Shown piece after piece: positions 16,453-23,703 of a stretch of DNA of 57,200 nt. Positions within the stretch are counted from its first letter, which is position 1. Each line of letters opens with the position of its first letter. A model generated the notes under the pieces. The model saw nothing but the letters and a program-made list of their open reading frames with translations. It was not told the origin of the DNA and made no database searches. Position numbers and translations under genes: made by a program. The DNA is from Actinomycetota bacterium (lineage in GTDB: Bacteria; Actinomycetota; Acidimicrobiia; Acidimicrobiales; Aldehydirespiratoraceae), in assembly GCA_029979265.1 (NCBI GenBank), contig JAPOHW010000007.1, positions 1-57,200 of the forward strand, read 5' to 3'.

Positions 16453-18567
16453 ATGTTCGACGATCGGCCGATTGGCTCCCCGACTGCCTGGCGATCGGCG
16501 AAAACCATTGGCGTGATACTCGCCGTGGCTGCTGCGTACGTTTTGCTTGCGGTTGGGTCGCTCCACCTCCTCACTGCAGTCGGTCTCAGCTCGTTGCTGT
16601 GGCCGGCGGCCGGCCTTGCGACCGGCGCGACCCTGACGTTCGGTCGTGGCGCGCTTCCCGGCGTGTTTCTCGGATCAGTGGCTGCCAACAGCGCCTGGCT
16701 GCTGTGGGCCGACATCGACGGCACGTCTGTGTGGTCGACATCGCTCGCCATCGCGGCGGGAGCAGTTGCACAGGCAGCCGTCGCAGCCCACCTCGTCACC
16801 CGGGCCAACCGGCACAGCGTCGGCTCGGCCAGGGGCCGCAGGGTCCTGACTGCGCTGTTGGTGATGGGTCCCGTGGCCTGCACGATCGCCGCCACGATCG
16901 GAACCGCGACACAGATCGTGAACGACCTCGTCGACCCCGGTCAGTGGGCCGTCGTCTGGTTCGGTTGGTGGATCGGGGACACGTTGGGAACGGTGCTCTT
17001 TGCACCCTTCTTCCTGGCGGTTCTTGCCTCACCGAACCGGCAACCCTCCGGTCGCCTGCTCAAGGTCGCTGCACCACCGTTGTTCCTCGGCGTCGTAGTA
17101 CTGCTTGCCCTCACCCAGACCCTGCACGCCCAACGCCGATCGGCCGAGAACGCTCGTGACGCGGTCGCCATGGATGCCGTCGCCACCCTCGAAGCGAACC
17201 TGACGCGGCACGAGGAAGTACTCGTCGGCCTGCGGAGCCTCTTCGAAGCGTCGCCCGACGTCGACAGTGCCGGTTTCAGGGTGTACGTGAACAACTTCAT
17301 CGCTCGATACCCGACGTTGCAGGCGGTCTCCTGGAACCCGATCATCGGCGCCAACCAACTCGACGCATTCATCGAGAACCAACGAGCACAGTCGGGGTTC
17401 AAGGACTTCACCGTCACCGAACGGGCCCCCGATGGCTCCCTCGTCGCTGTCGGCGACCGCAGCGAGTACGTGGTGGTCGCCTACATCGAACCCATCGCAA
17501 CCAACCGGGCTGCCCTCGGGTTCGACATCGCCTCGAACCCGGATCGCCTGATCACCATCGACACCGCCCGTTCCACTGGGCAGATCACGGCAACGAAACC
17601 GATCACACTCGTGCAGGGCGATTCCGAACAGCCAGGCATGTTGGTGCTGTTGCCCACCTACCGCGCCGGTTTCGGCACCGCCACGGACGTGGATGGATTC
17701 ATGGTCGGCGTGTATCGCCTCGGCGATCTGATGGAATCGACGTTCCAGTCGTCGCTGTGGGACGACGTCGACATCGAACTGGTCGACGTGACCGACGACC
17801 GAGCACCGCTCGCAGCATCGCCAGCACGCGATGTCGGCTCGTTTGCCGGCATCGCCGGATCGATCGAGGCGGCAGTGATCGAGATGGAGTGGTTCGGTCG
17901 CCAGTGGGAGCTCATCGTTACGCCGGTCAGCGGAGCGCTCGCCCAGGTCCACCCGTCACTCCCCTTCGCGAGCCTGCTTGTACTGCTGGCGCTCGTGTTC
18001 CTGCTCGAATCGTTCATGCTGGTCATCGCCAGCGACGAACAGGCCGCCGCACGACGAGCCGAGACACTGTCCCACGCAGCCACCCACGATCCACTGACGG
18101 GCTTGTTGAATCGAGCGGGATTTGCCAACGCCTGCGACAGTGCCGCAGCGACAGGCGGGGAACACATGCTGCTGTTCTGCGATCTCGACCGGTTCAAGGC
18201 GGTGAACGACACCGGTGGGCACGAGACAGGAGACGCGCTGCTGCAGTCGGTGGCACACGCCATGCGATCAGCAGTGAGGACGCGTGACGTCGTGGCTCGC
18301 ATTGGTGGCGACGAGTTCGCCGTTCTGCTCAACGACTGCTCGATCGACGCGGCACGGATGGTCGCCCAGTCGCTCATCACCAGCGTCATGGGGGCAACGG
18401 TGATCACCCCGGACGGAACGTTCTCGGTCGGCGTCAGCGTGGGTCTGGCTGCGTTCGGGCCCGACGGCGTCGAGGCGGCACTGCGTGAGGCCGATGCGGC
18501 GAGCTACGCGGCCAAGCGGGCCGGCGGCAATGCCGTCCATCTTGCGGTTGCCTCGTCGATCGTCTGA
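16453..18567 (+). CDS. MASE1-CHASE-GGDEF diguanylate cyclase
   Basis: A 704-aa membrane-bound cyclase that makes cyclic di-GMP from two GTP. Residues ~15-215 are a MASE1-like multi-helix sensor (GLSSLLWPAAGLATG). Residues ~225-510 are a periplasmic CHASE domain (YPTLQAVSWNPII) between two membrane helices. The C-terminus is a GGDEF domain with DPLTGLLNRAGF and an intact GGDEF at about 618. RTRD is exactly five residues before GGDEF, a complete inhibitory I-site, so product feedback is expected. There is no EAL domain. ATG 16453 is chosen; the frame stays open to a TTG at 16387. Confidence 0.87.
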   Translation: MFDDRPIGSPTAWRSAKTIGVILAVAAAYVLLAVGSLHLLTAVGLSSLLWPAAGLATGATLTFGRGALPGVFLGSVAANSAWLLWADIDGTSVWSTSLAIAAGAVAQAAVAAHLVTRANRHSVGSARGRRVLTALLVMGPVACTIAATIGTATQIVNDLVDPGQWAVVWFGWWIGDTLGTVLFAPFFLAVLASPNRQPSGRLLKVAAPPLFLGVVVLLALTQTLHAQRRSAENARDAVAMDAVATLEANLTRHEEVLVGLRSLFEASPDVDSAGFRVYVNNFIARYPTLQAVSWNPIIGANQLDAFIENQRAQSGFKDFTVTERAPDGSLVAVGDRSEYVVVAYIEPIATNRAALGFDIASNPDRLITIDTARSTGQITATKPITLVQGDSEQPGMLVLLPTYRAGFGTATDVDGFMVGVYRLGDLMESTFQSSLWDDVDIELVDVTDDRAPLAASPARDVGSFAGIAGSIEAAVIEMEWFGRQWELIVTPVSGALAQVHPSLPFASLLVLLALVFLLESFMLVIASDEQAAARRAETLSHAATHDPLTGLLNRAGFANACDSAAATGGEHMLLFCDLDRFKAVNDTGGHETGDALLQSVAHAMRSAVRTRDVVARIGGDEFAVLLNDCSIDAARMVAQSLITSVMGATVITPDGTFSVGVSVGLAAFGPDGVEAALREADAASYAAKRAGGNAVHLAVASSIV

Positions 18568-18677
18568 TCGGGTTCCAACACCAGGAGCCCCGGGCGACGC
18601 CACCGGGACGATGGTTCACCGAGAGCCCACCACTGCGCTGCTGGCACCGACGAACGCAGCGAGCCAGACTGCGAACG

Positions 18678-19706
18678 ATGGAACCCGACATGCTCGAAGT
18701 CGATGTCGCATCGGGCGAGACCGTGCTCGACATCTACGAACGACACGGCTGGGGCGACGGCTTGCCGCTCGAGGCACCGACCACCGAACGGGTCACCGCC
18801 ATGCTCGGCTCGGCCGATCCCGACGAGGTCATCGCAGTGCTGCCCCCCCGCTCGGGTGAAGCGACGCGTCGCACGATCGCCATCAATGCCGTGCTCGCCG
18901 GATGCCGGCCGGAGCACTTCCCCGTCCTCGTGGCTGCGGTCCGGGCGCTGGGGCACCCCGATCTCAATCTTCGCGGTGTCAACGCCACCACGCATCCGGT
19001 TGCGCCACTGCTGATCGTGCACGGCCGAGCGGTTGCCGACGGCGGCTTCAACGCCGGGCTCGGCGCGTTCGGCCCCGGGAACCGAGCCAACGCAACGGTT
19101 GGTCGCGCACTGCGCCTGATCCTCCTGCACGTCGCCGGGGCCCGGCCCGGCCCCGGCGATGCATCGACGCAGGGCGGGCCCGCCAAGTACACCTACTGCG
19201 TCGGTGAGAACCTCGACGAGTCGCCCTGGGGCGGCTATGCGCGCAGCATCGGTGTCGACACACCGTCTGCGATCACGATCCACTGCGGCGAAGCACCGCA
19301 CAACGTGCACGACATGGAATCCGACGAACCGGCACGAATCCTCGACAAGGTGGCCTCGGCCATGACGTCCACCGGCCAGAACAACGCACCGATCAGTCAG
19401 GGCGAGTACTTCGTGGCGATGTGTCCCGAGCACGCCGCCGCCTGCGCTGCCGATGGTTGGACCCGTGACGATGTGTCGGCCTACCTGTTCAACCAGGCCC
19501 GCTTGCCGGTCGGCGAACTGAAACGAGCATTCGCCCTGCGGGCGTGGGCGCCATGGATGCAACGGCTCGCCGACGACGATCTGGTGCCGATGACGGAGTC
19601 GGCGGCGAACATCAAGATCGTGGTGATCGGGGGTGCCGGCAAGCACAGCTCGATCATCCCGAGCTGGGGGATGACCCGCAGCGTGACCGTGCCCGTCGAA
19701 CCCTGA
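18678..19706 (+). CDS. DGLP-motif protein, UGSC neighbourhood
   Basis: A 342-aa cytosolic protein of no known activity. It opens with ERHGWGDGLPLEAPTTERV, continues with TIAINAVLAGCRPEHFPVL and GVNATTHPVAPLLIVHG, and contains a Gly-rich FGPGNRANATVGRALRL. Cys residues occur in VAMCPEHAAAC and in IHCGEAPHN. As I recall, proteins with this W-x-DGLP-x-x-P opening are often encoded near UGSC selenoproteins, as here (1.9 kb away); this should be treated as inference. ATG 18678 is used, with a second ATG at 18690. It lies 43 bp upstream of the DmdA-like gene on the same strand. Confidence 0.65.
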   Translation: MEPDMLEVDVASGETVLDIYERHGWGDGLPLEAPTTERVTAMLGSADPDEVIAVLPPRSGEATRRTIAINAVLAGCRPEHFPVLVAAVRALGHPDLNLRGVNATTHPVAPLLIVHGRAVADGGFNAGLGAFGPGNRANATVGRALRLILLHVAGARPGPGDASTQGGPAKYTYCVGENLDESPWGGYARSIGVDTPSAITIHCGEAPHNVHDMESDEPARILDKVASAMTSTGQNNAPISQGEYFVAMCPEHAAACAADGWTRDDVSAYLFNQARLPVGELKRAFALRAWAPWMQRLADDDLVPMTESAANIKIVVIGGAGKHSSIIPSWGMTRSVTVPVEP

Positions 19707-19737
19707 TCACCCGGCCCGCGAGTTAGCCCCGAGCCAA

Positions 19738-19743
19738 TACCCT
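19738..19743 (+). promoter_or_regulatory. -10 hexamer TACCCT, leaderless type
   Basis: TACCCT ends 6 nt before ATG 19750 of the DmdA-like gene. Confidence 0.45.
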
Positions 19744-19749
19744 TTCGGC

Positions 19750-20901
19750 ATGAACGACATCGCCGATTTCGGCTTCGGCACCCAGATTCGCAAGTCGCCC
19801 TATTTCGATGCGACGGTTCGGTGGGGAGCGACGGGGTTCTCGGTCTACAACCACATGTACATCCCGCGGGACTTCGGTGACCCTGAGCAGAATTTCTGGA
19901 ATCTTGTCAACGACGCGATTCTGTGCGACGTCGCAGTGGAACGTCAGGTCGAGATCACCGGGCCCGATGCCGCACGCTTCACCCAGCTCCTCACCTGCCG
20001 AGATCTGTCGACCATGCAGGTCGGCCAGTGCAAGTACATCCTCATCACCAACGCCGACGGTGGCCTGCTCAACGACCCGGTGCTGCTTCGCCTGGCCGAG
20101 AACCACTTTTGGATCTCACTGGCCGACAGCGACATCCTTCTCTGGGCGCAGGGTGTGGCAACCCACGCCGGCATGGATGTGACGATCTGCGAGCCCGACG
20201 TCTCGCCGCTGCAGCTCCAAGGCCCCCGATCCGGCGACATCATGACGGCGCTGTTCGGCGACTGGATCACAGAACTGAAGTACTACTGGCTCCGCGAAAC
20301 CGAACTCGACGACATCCCGCTGGTCGTGAGTCGAACCGGATGGTCGAGCGAACTCGGGTACGAGATCTACCTACGGGACGCACGCCGAGGTGACGAACTC
20401 TGGGAGCGGATCATGGCAATCGGTGCACCGATGGGCCTTCGACCCGGCCACACCTCGTCGATCCGTCGAATCGAGGGCGGCATGCTCAGCTATCACGCCG
20501 ATGCAACGATCGAGACGAACCCGTTCGAACTCGGTCTCGACCGCTTGGTCGCGGTCGACAGCGACGTCGACTTCATCGGCAAGGATGCGCTGCGTCGCAT
20601 TCGCGACGAGGGGGTGCGTCGGCACCAAGTCGGCCTCGTCCTCGAGATGGACCCGCTGACCGGACCCAACACGACGTTCTGGCCAATCACCGCAGCAGGT
20701 GAACGAGTCGGCGAAGTCACGTCGGCGGTGTGGTCGCCCCGACTCGAGCAGAACATTGCGCTCGCCATGGTCGCAACCGAACACACCGCTGTGGGAACGC
20801 AGCTCGTCGTCGACACCAACCTCGGCCCTGCGCCGGCCTCGGTCGTCGACAAGCCGTTCTACGACCCGAAGAAGTCGATCGCAGCGGGCCGCGCCACCTG
20901 A
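19750..20901 (+). CDS. DmdA/GcvT-like tetrahydrofolate aminomethyl-/demethylase
   Basis: A 383-aa GcvT-fold protein. FSVYNHMYIPRDFGD, ERQVEITGPDAARFTQLLT, FWISLADSDILLWAQG and EPDVSPLQLQGPRSGD match the pattern of dimethylsulfoniopropionate demethylase (DmdA) more closely than glycine-cleavage T protein. DmdA moves a methyl group from DMSP to tetrahydrofolate, leaving methylmercaptopropionate. GGMLSYHADATIETNPFELG and VDFIGKDALRRIRD follow as in the family. No dmdBCD genes are visible, so the substrate may be another S- or N-methyl compound. It is convergent with the transglutaminase-like gene. Confidence 0.75.
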   Translation: MNDIADFGFGTQIRKSPYFDATVRWGATGFSVYNHMYIPRDFGDPEQNFWNLVNDAILCDVAVERQVEITGPDAARFTQLLTCRDLSTMQVGQCKYILITNADGGLLNDPVLLRLAENHFWISLADSDILLWAQGVATHAGMDVTICEPDVSPLQLQGPRSGDIMTALFGDWITELKYYWLRETELDDIPLVVSRTGWSSELGYEIYLRDARRGDELWERIMAIGAPMGLRPGHTSSIRRIEGGMLSYHADATIETNPFELGLDRLVAVDSDVDFIGKDALRRIRDEGVRRHQVGLVLEMDPLTGPNTTFWPITAAGERVGEVTSAVWSPRLEQNIALAMVATEHTAVGTQLVVDTNLGPAPASVVDKPFYDPKKSIAAGRAT

Positions 20902-20927
20902 TCGTTGCAACCCGACCCGATCTGCGG

Positions 20928-21599
20928 TCAGTGCGGAGAATCGAACACCTCGTCGCCCGCTGCCGCAGCGCCGGCGCCGTCGAATCCCATGGTCGGGTAG
21001 ATCTCGGCGAACGAGGCAAAGATCATGTCGAGCGGGAGGTCGTCGTAGGACCCACGCTGCTTCACGTACTCCATGTGGCGGTTGCCCGATTCGTCGAACG
21101 GATGCATCAGCGCGTCATCGGTTCCATCGAATTCGAGTGCTTTCGTACCGAACCGCTCACACAGCTCGATGTTGAACGCAGTGCTGAGCTTGAACCAGCG
21201 ACCCCGCAGGAACAGTTCGCTGTAGCCGTGCCAGGCGAACACGTCGGTGCCCATCGATGCCCGCAGCTTCTCCGAGGTCAGATGGTTCTTCACGTCAGCG
21301 AAGCCGAGGCGAGCGGGAATACCCCGGTTGCGAGCCGCTGCGGTCAACAGCACCGCCTTCGGTACACACCACGCCGTGTCGGCTCGGCAGATCACACTCG
21401 CCCGATAGCTTCCAGGATCTCGATCGGTTCCATAGGGGTCATAGCGAAGCCCGTCTCGCACGGCGTAGAACAGCTTGATCGCCATCTCGGTGGCGGCGCT
21501 CGACGCGCCCCCCGCGGCCGCCGCAAACACATCGACTTCGGGTGAGTCGCTGTCGAGAAACCAGGTCGGCTCCAGCCACGCAGGATCGATACCGTCCAT
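20928..21599 (-). CDS. Transglutaminase-like cysteine protein
   Basis: A 223-aa papain-fold protein. ADTAWCVPKAVLLTAAARN holds the catalytic Cys, as in bacterial transglutaminase-core proteins that precede R-x-G-[IV]-PAR. DVFAWHGYSELFL holds the His. The third position, usually Asp, falls in WFKLSTAFNIELC and appears to be replaced, as in a known subset of this superfamily. There is no signal peptide, so it is cytosolic. ATG 21599 is placed 7 nt after a TACCTT hexamer. It is transcribed divergently from the UGSC gene with only 23 nt between start codons. Confidence 0.75.
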   Translation of the reverse strand: MDGIDPAWLEPTWFLDSDSPEVDVFAAAAGGASSAATEMAIKLFYAVRDGLRYDPYGTDRDPGSYRASVICRADTAWCVPKAVLLTAAARNRGIPARLGFADVKNHLTSEKLRASMGTDVFAWHGYSELFLRGRWFKLSTAFNIELCERFGTKALEFDGTDDALMHPFDESGNRHMEYVKQRGSYDDLPLDMIFASFAEIYPTMGFDGAGAAAAGDEVFDSPH

Positions 21600-21606
21600 C
21601 GATTGG

Positions 21607-21612
21607 AAGGTA
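21607..21612 (-). promoter_or_regulatory. -10 hexamer TACCTT, overlapping divergent promoter
   Basis: TACCTT (minus strand) ends 7 nt before ATG 21599. Its TA (21611-21612) is shared with the + strand TACAGG that precedes the UGSC gene. Confidence 0.45.
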
Positions 21613-21616
21613 CAGG
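21611..21616 (+). promoter_or_regulatory. Weak -10-like TACAGG before the UGSC gene
   Basis: TACAGG ends 6 nt before GTG 21623. It lacks the final T of a consensus -10, but its geometry equals that of two other divergent pairs in the window (39394-39416 and 52965-52987). The same bases could act as a weak Shine-Dalgarno (ACAGG). Confidence 0.3.
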
Positions 21617-21622
21617 CCCAAC

Positions 21623-22162
21623 GTGCGCGACACTGAACCGGTGCAGATCCACACACCCGAGGGAACCATCGGCCAGATGCCAGTGACCGGTGCTGCGCCG
21701 ATCTCTGTGCTCTCCGGAGCGAAGATTGGGCTCCTCGACAACCGCAAGCCCAACGCACACATCGTGCTCGGTCACATCGCCGACCGGTTGACGGCGCGGA
21801 CCGGGGCCAAGGTGGTTCGGCGAGACCACAAGAACGCTGCGATCCCCTGTGAGGATCAGGTGCTGGAAGGCATCGCCAAAGAGGTGGAGATCGTCCTCAC
21901 CGGTACCGCCGATTGAGGCAGCTGCACGTCGTGGAGTGTCCACGATTCCGTGAAACTCGAGACCATGGGCGTTGCGACGGTGGTCGTGACCACCGACCAG
22001 TTTCGACGCCTGACCGATCAGGTCGCCATCAGCTTGAACCGAGCCGACCTGAGAATCGTGCAGACCCGGCATCCGATCGGCGGGGTCGATCCCGACACCG
22101 CTCGCGCCTGGGCCGACGACGTGGTCGAGGACGTGATCGCCTTGCTGACCCAGCCCCGATGA
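21623..22162 (+). CDS. UGSC-family selenoprotein (TGA at 21914-21916 read as Sec)
   Basis: The frame from GTG 21623 meets a TGA at 21914-21916 and stays open to TGA 22160-22162. The recoded junction reads VLTGTAD-Sec-GSCTSWSVHDSVKLE, exactly the U-G-S-C motif that names the UGSC (seleno)protein family. Readthrough gives 179 aa with Sec98 and Cys101 as a redox pair. The upstream part holds IGLLDNRKPNAHIVLGHIAD; the part after the TGA holds MGVATVVVTTDQF and GVDPDTARAWADDVVEDV. Codons after the TGA keep high third-position GC, so this is coding, not decay. A hairpin follows the TGA. Neighbours are the DGLP-type and DmdA-like genes. GTG 21641 is an alternative start. Molecular function is unknown. 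Confidence 0.88.
21914..21945 (+). promoter_or_regulatory. Candidate bacterial SECIS hairpin after the Sec codon
   Basis: Twelve bases after the TGA, TCGTGGA (21929-21935) and TCCACGA (21939-21945) form a perfect 7-bp stem; a G-T pair at 21928/21946 extends it. The loop is GTG, or AGTGT if the closing pair opens, and contains the GU expected in bacterial SECIS loops. The loop is about 20-22 nt after the TGA, in the range needed for SelB. There is no obvious bulged U, and folding was not computed. Confidence 0.68.
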
Positions 22163-22238
22163 TCCACCTCGGAACCTGCCTCGAACGCCGTGGCCGAGCC
22201 GGTCGGTCGGCCACCACCTCGACACCAGCACGTTACGC

Positions 22239-23045
22239 ATGAGTATCGCGATCGACCACAGCGGCAAGGTCGCACTGGTCACCGGTTCGGGTGCCGGCAT
22301 CGGTCGTGAAGTCGCCCGCTGGATGGCACAAGCCGGTGCTCACGTGGTGGTCAACGACGTTCGACACGAACACGCCGAACGGGTCGTGGCCGAGATCACC
22401 CACCTGGGCGGCTCGGCCCAGGTCCACGTTGCCGATCTTCGCGACGATGACGCACCCGATGCCATGGTCGCCGAGATCGTCGACCGGCATGGTCGTCTCG
22501 ACATTGCGGTCAACAACGTCGGCATGTACCCACCCGGTCGGGTGCCGAAACCGTTCGTGGACGGGCGGGGTGACGACTACCGCGACATCATCGATCAGAA
22601 TCTGGTCCTGGCCGCGCTGTGCGGACGGGCCGAAGCCGAGGCGATGACTGCGTCGGGTGGGGGGATCATCCTCTTCGTCTCGTCGGGTGAAACGACACGA
22701 CCTGCACCATTCACGTCGATCTACGCAGCGGCGAAGGCCGGACTCAATCACCTCGTGTCGTCGATGGCGGTCGAGCTCGGTCCGGCCGGTATCCGCGTGT
22801 TGGCGATGGCACCGGGCACCACCCGGACCGAGACGGTCGCCGCTGCCTTCACCGATGAACGATTCGCCGAGATCACCGCGTCCACGCCACTGCGCTACGC
22901 CGTCGAACACGACGAGCTCGCCCGCCTCGCCGTGTTTTTGACCAGCGATCTCGCCCGAGCCATCACGGGCCAGCTGATCCTCGCCGACGCCGGTGCGTTC
23001 TTGAGCCGGAGTCGTCCGCCCAACGACGGAGGCCCGGGGACCTGA
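22239..23045 (+). CDS. Short-chain dehydrogenase/reductase
   Basis: A 268-aa Rossmann-fold oxidoreductase. VALVTGSGAGIGREVARWMA is the TGxxxGIG cofactor motif. VVVNDVRHEH with an acidic residue after strand 2 favours NAD(H). LDIAVNNVGMYPP is the NNxG motif. The catalytic Ser is in LFVSSGET, and YAAAK carries the Tyr and Lys. The substrate is unknown. It lies 76 bp downstream of the UGSC gene on the same strand and could belong to the same transcript. Confidence 0.9.
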   Translation: MSIAIDHSGKVALVTGSGAGIGREVARWMAQAGAHVVVNDVRHEHAERVVAEITHLGGSAQVHVADLRDDDAPDAMVAEIVDRHGRLDIAVNNVGMYPPGRVPKPFVDGRGDDYRDIIDQNLVLAALCGRAEAEAMTASGGGIILFVSSGETTRPAPFTSIYAAAKAGLNHLVSSMAVELGPAGIRVLAMAPGTTRTETVAAAFTDERFAEITASTPLRYAVEHDELARLAVFLTSDLARAITGQLILADAGAFLSRSRPPNDGGPGT

Positions 23046-23061
23046 GCAGCGTGACCGGCGG

Positions 23062-23655
23062 CTAGAAGCCGATCCACTTCTCGACCAAGGCGTCCCCCCG
23101 CTCGGCCCAGTCTTCGCTCGTCATGGCGAACCGGATGTGATCCTCCCAGACCCCGTTGATCTCGAGATACCGCCGGGCCGTGCCTTCCTCGCGAAGCTCG
23201 AGTTTCTCGGCAACCCGACGACTGGCTGCGTTGCGTGGTACCACTGCCGCCTGGATCCGATGGAGATGGATTTCCTCGAAGGCGAATCGGGCGATCACCA
23301 CGAACGCCTCGGGGATGTAGCCGTTGCCGGCGAGCGCCTCGTCGATCCAGTAGCCGACGTAGGCATTCTGGAACGGCCCCCGCTGGATCGAGTTGAGATT
23401 GATCTCACCGGCAAAGATGCCGTTGGCGAACACCCCGAACCCGTACCCGGTGCCGAGTTGGCGCTCTCGCTGACGAGCCGAGCAACGCGACGAGAACGCC
23501 TGCGCATCCTCTACGACATTTGGCTGGCCGGGGAGCTGCTGTGGCTCCCATTTCGTGAGCCACTCCGCGTTGCGACGGCGGACCTCCTGCCATTTGGGGA
23601 AGTCCGCAGCTTCGAGAGGACGAAGCAGGACGTGGCGGCCGAAGAGCGTCGTCAC
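23062..23655 (-). CDS. GNAT N-acetyltransferase, RimJ/RimL-like
   Basis: A 197-aa acetyltransferase. LRPLEAADFPKWQEVRRRN opens the domain; GFGVFANGIFAGEINLNSI, VGYWIDEALAGNGYIPEAF (acetyl-CoA pyrophosphate loop) and VVPRNAASRRVAEKLELRE follow as in the ribosomal-protein-alanine acetyltransferase group. ERHxRF-like ending (EDHIRFAMTSEDW) fits RimJ. It probably acetylates a protein N-terminus or an amine. GTG 23655 is chosen because a TACGGT hexamer lies 8 nt upstream. It is convergent with the SDR gene. Confidence 0.85.
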   Translation of the reverse strand: MTTLFGRHVLLRPLEAADFPKWQEVRRRNAEWLTKWEPQQLPGQPNVVEDAQAFSSRCSARQRERQLGTGYGFGVFANGIFAGEINLNSIQRGPFQNAYVGYWIDEALAGNGYIPEAFVVIARFAFEEIHLHRIQAAVVPRNAASRRVAEKLELREEGTARRYLEINGVWEDHIRFAMTSEDWAERGDALVEKWIGF

Positions 23656-23663
23656 GGCCGGTG

Positions 23664-23669
23664 ACCGTA
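23664..23669 (-). promoter_or_regulatory. -10 hexamer TACGGT, leaderless type
   Basis: TACGGT (minus strand) ends 8 nt before GTG 23655 of the GNAT gene and supports that start over the TTG at 23685. Confidence 0.4.
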
Positions 23670-23703
23670 GCCCACGGCGCACCAAAAGCCCGCCCTCGAT
23701 TCG

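Noticed and set aside
18586..18604. CCCGG/CCGGG hairpin after the diguanylate cyclase
   Set aside because: Short stem with a large loop and no T-tract; no better than background.
21950..22162. Separate 70-aa gene starting at ATG 21950
   Set aside because: It is the 3' part of the UGSC selenoprotein. The same frame continues upstream through the recoded TGA, and the conserved G-S-C motif lies before this ATG.
21913..22242. 109-codon + strand frame overlapping the 3' half of the UGSC gene
   Set aside because: It is Arg/Asp-rich, has no motif and runs in another frame across the conserved selenoprotein sequence.
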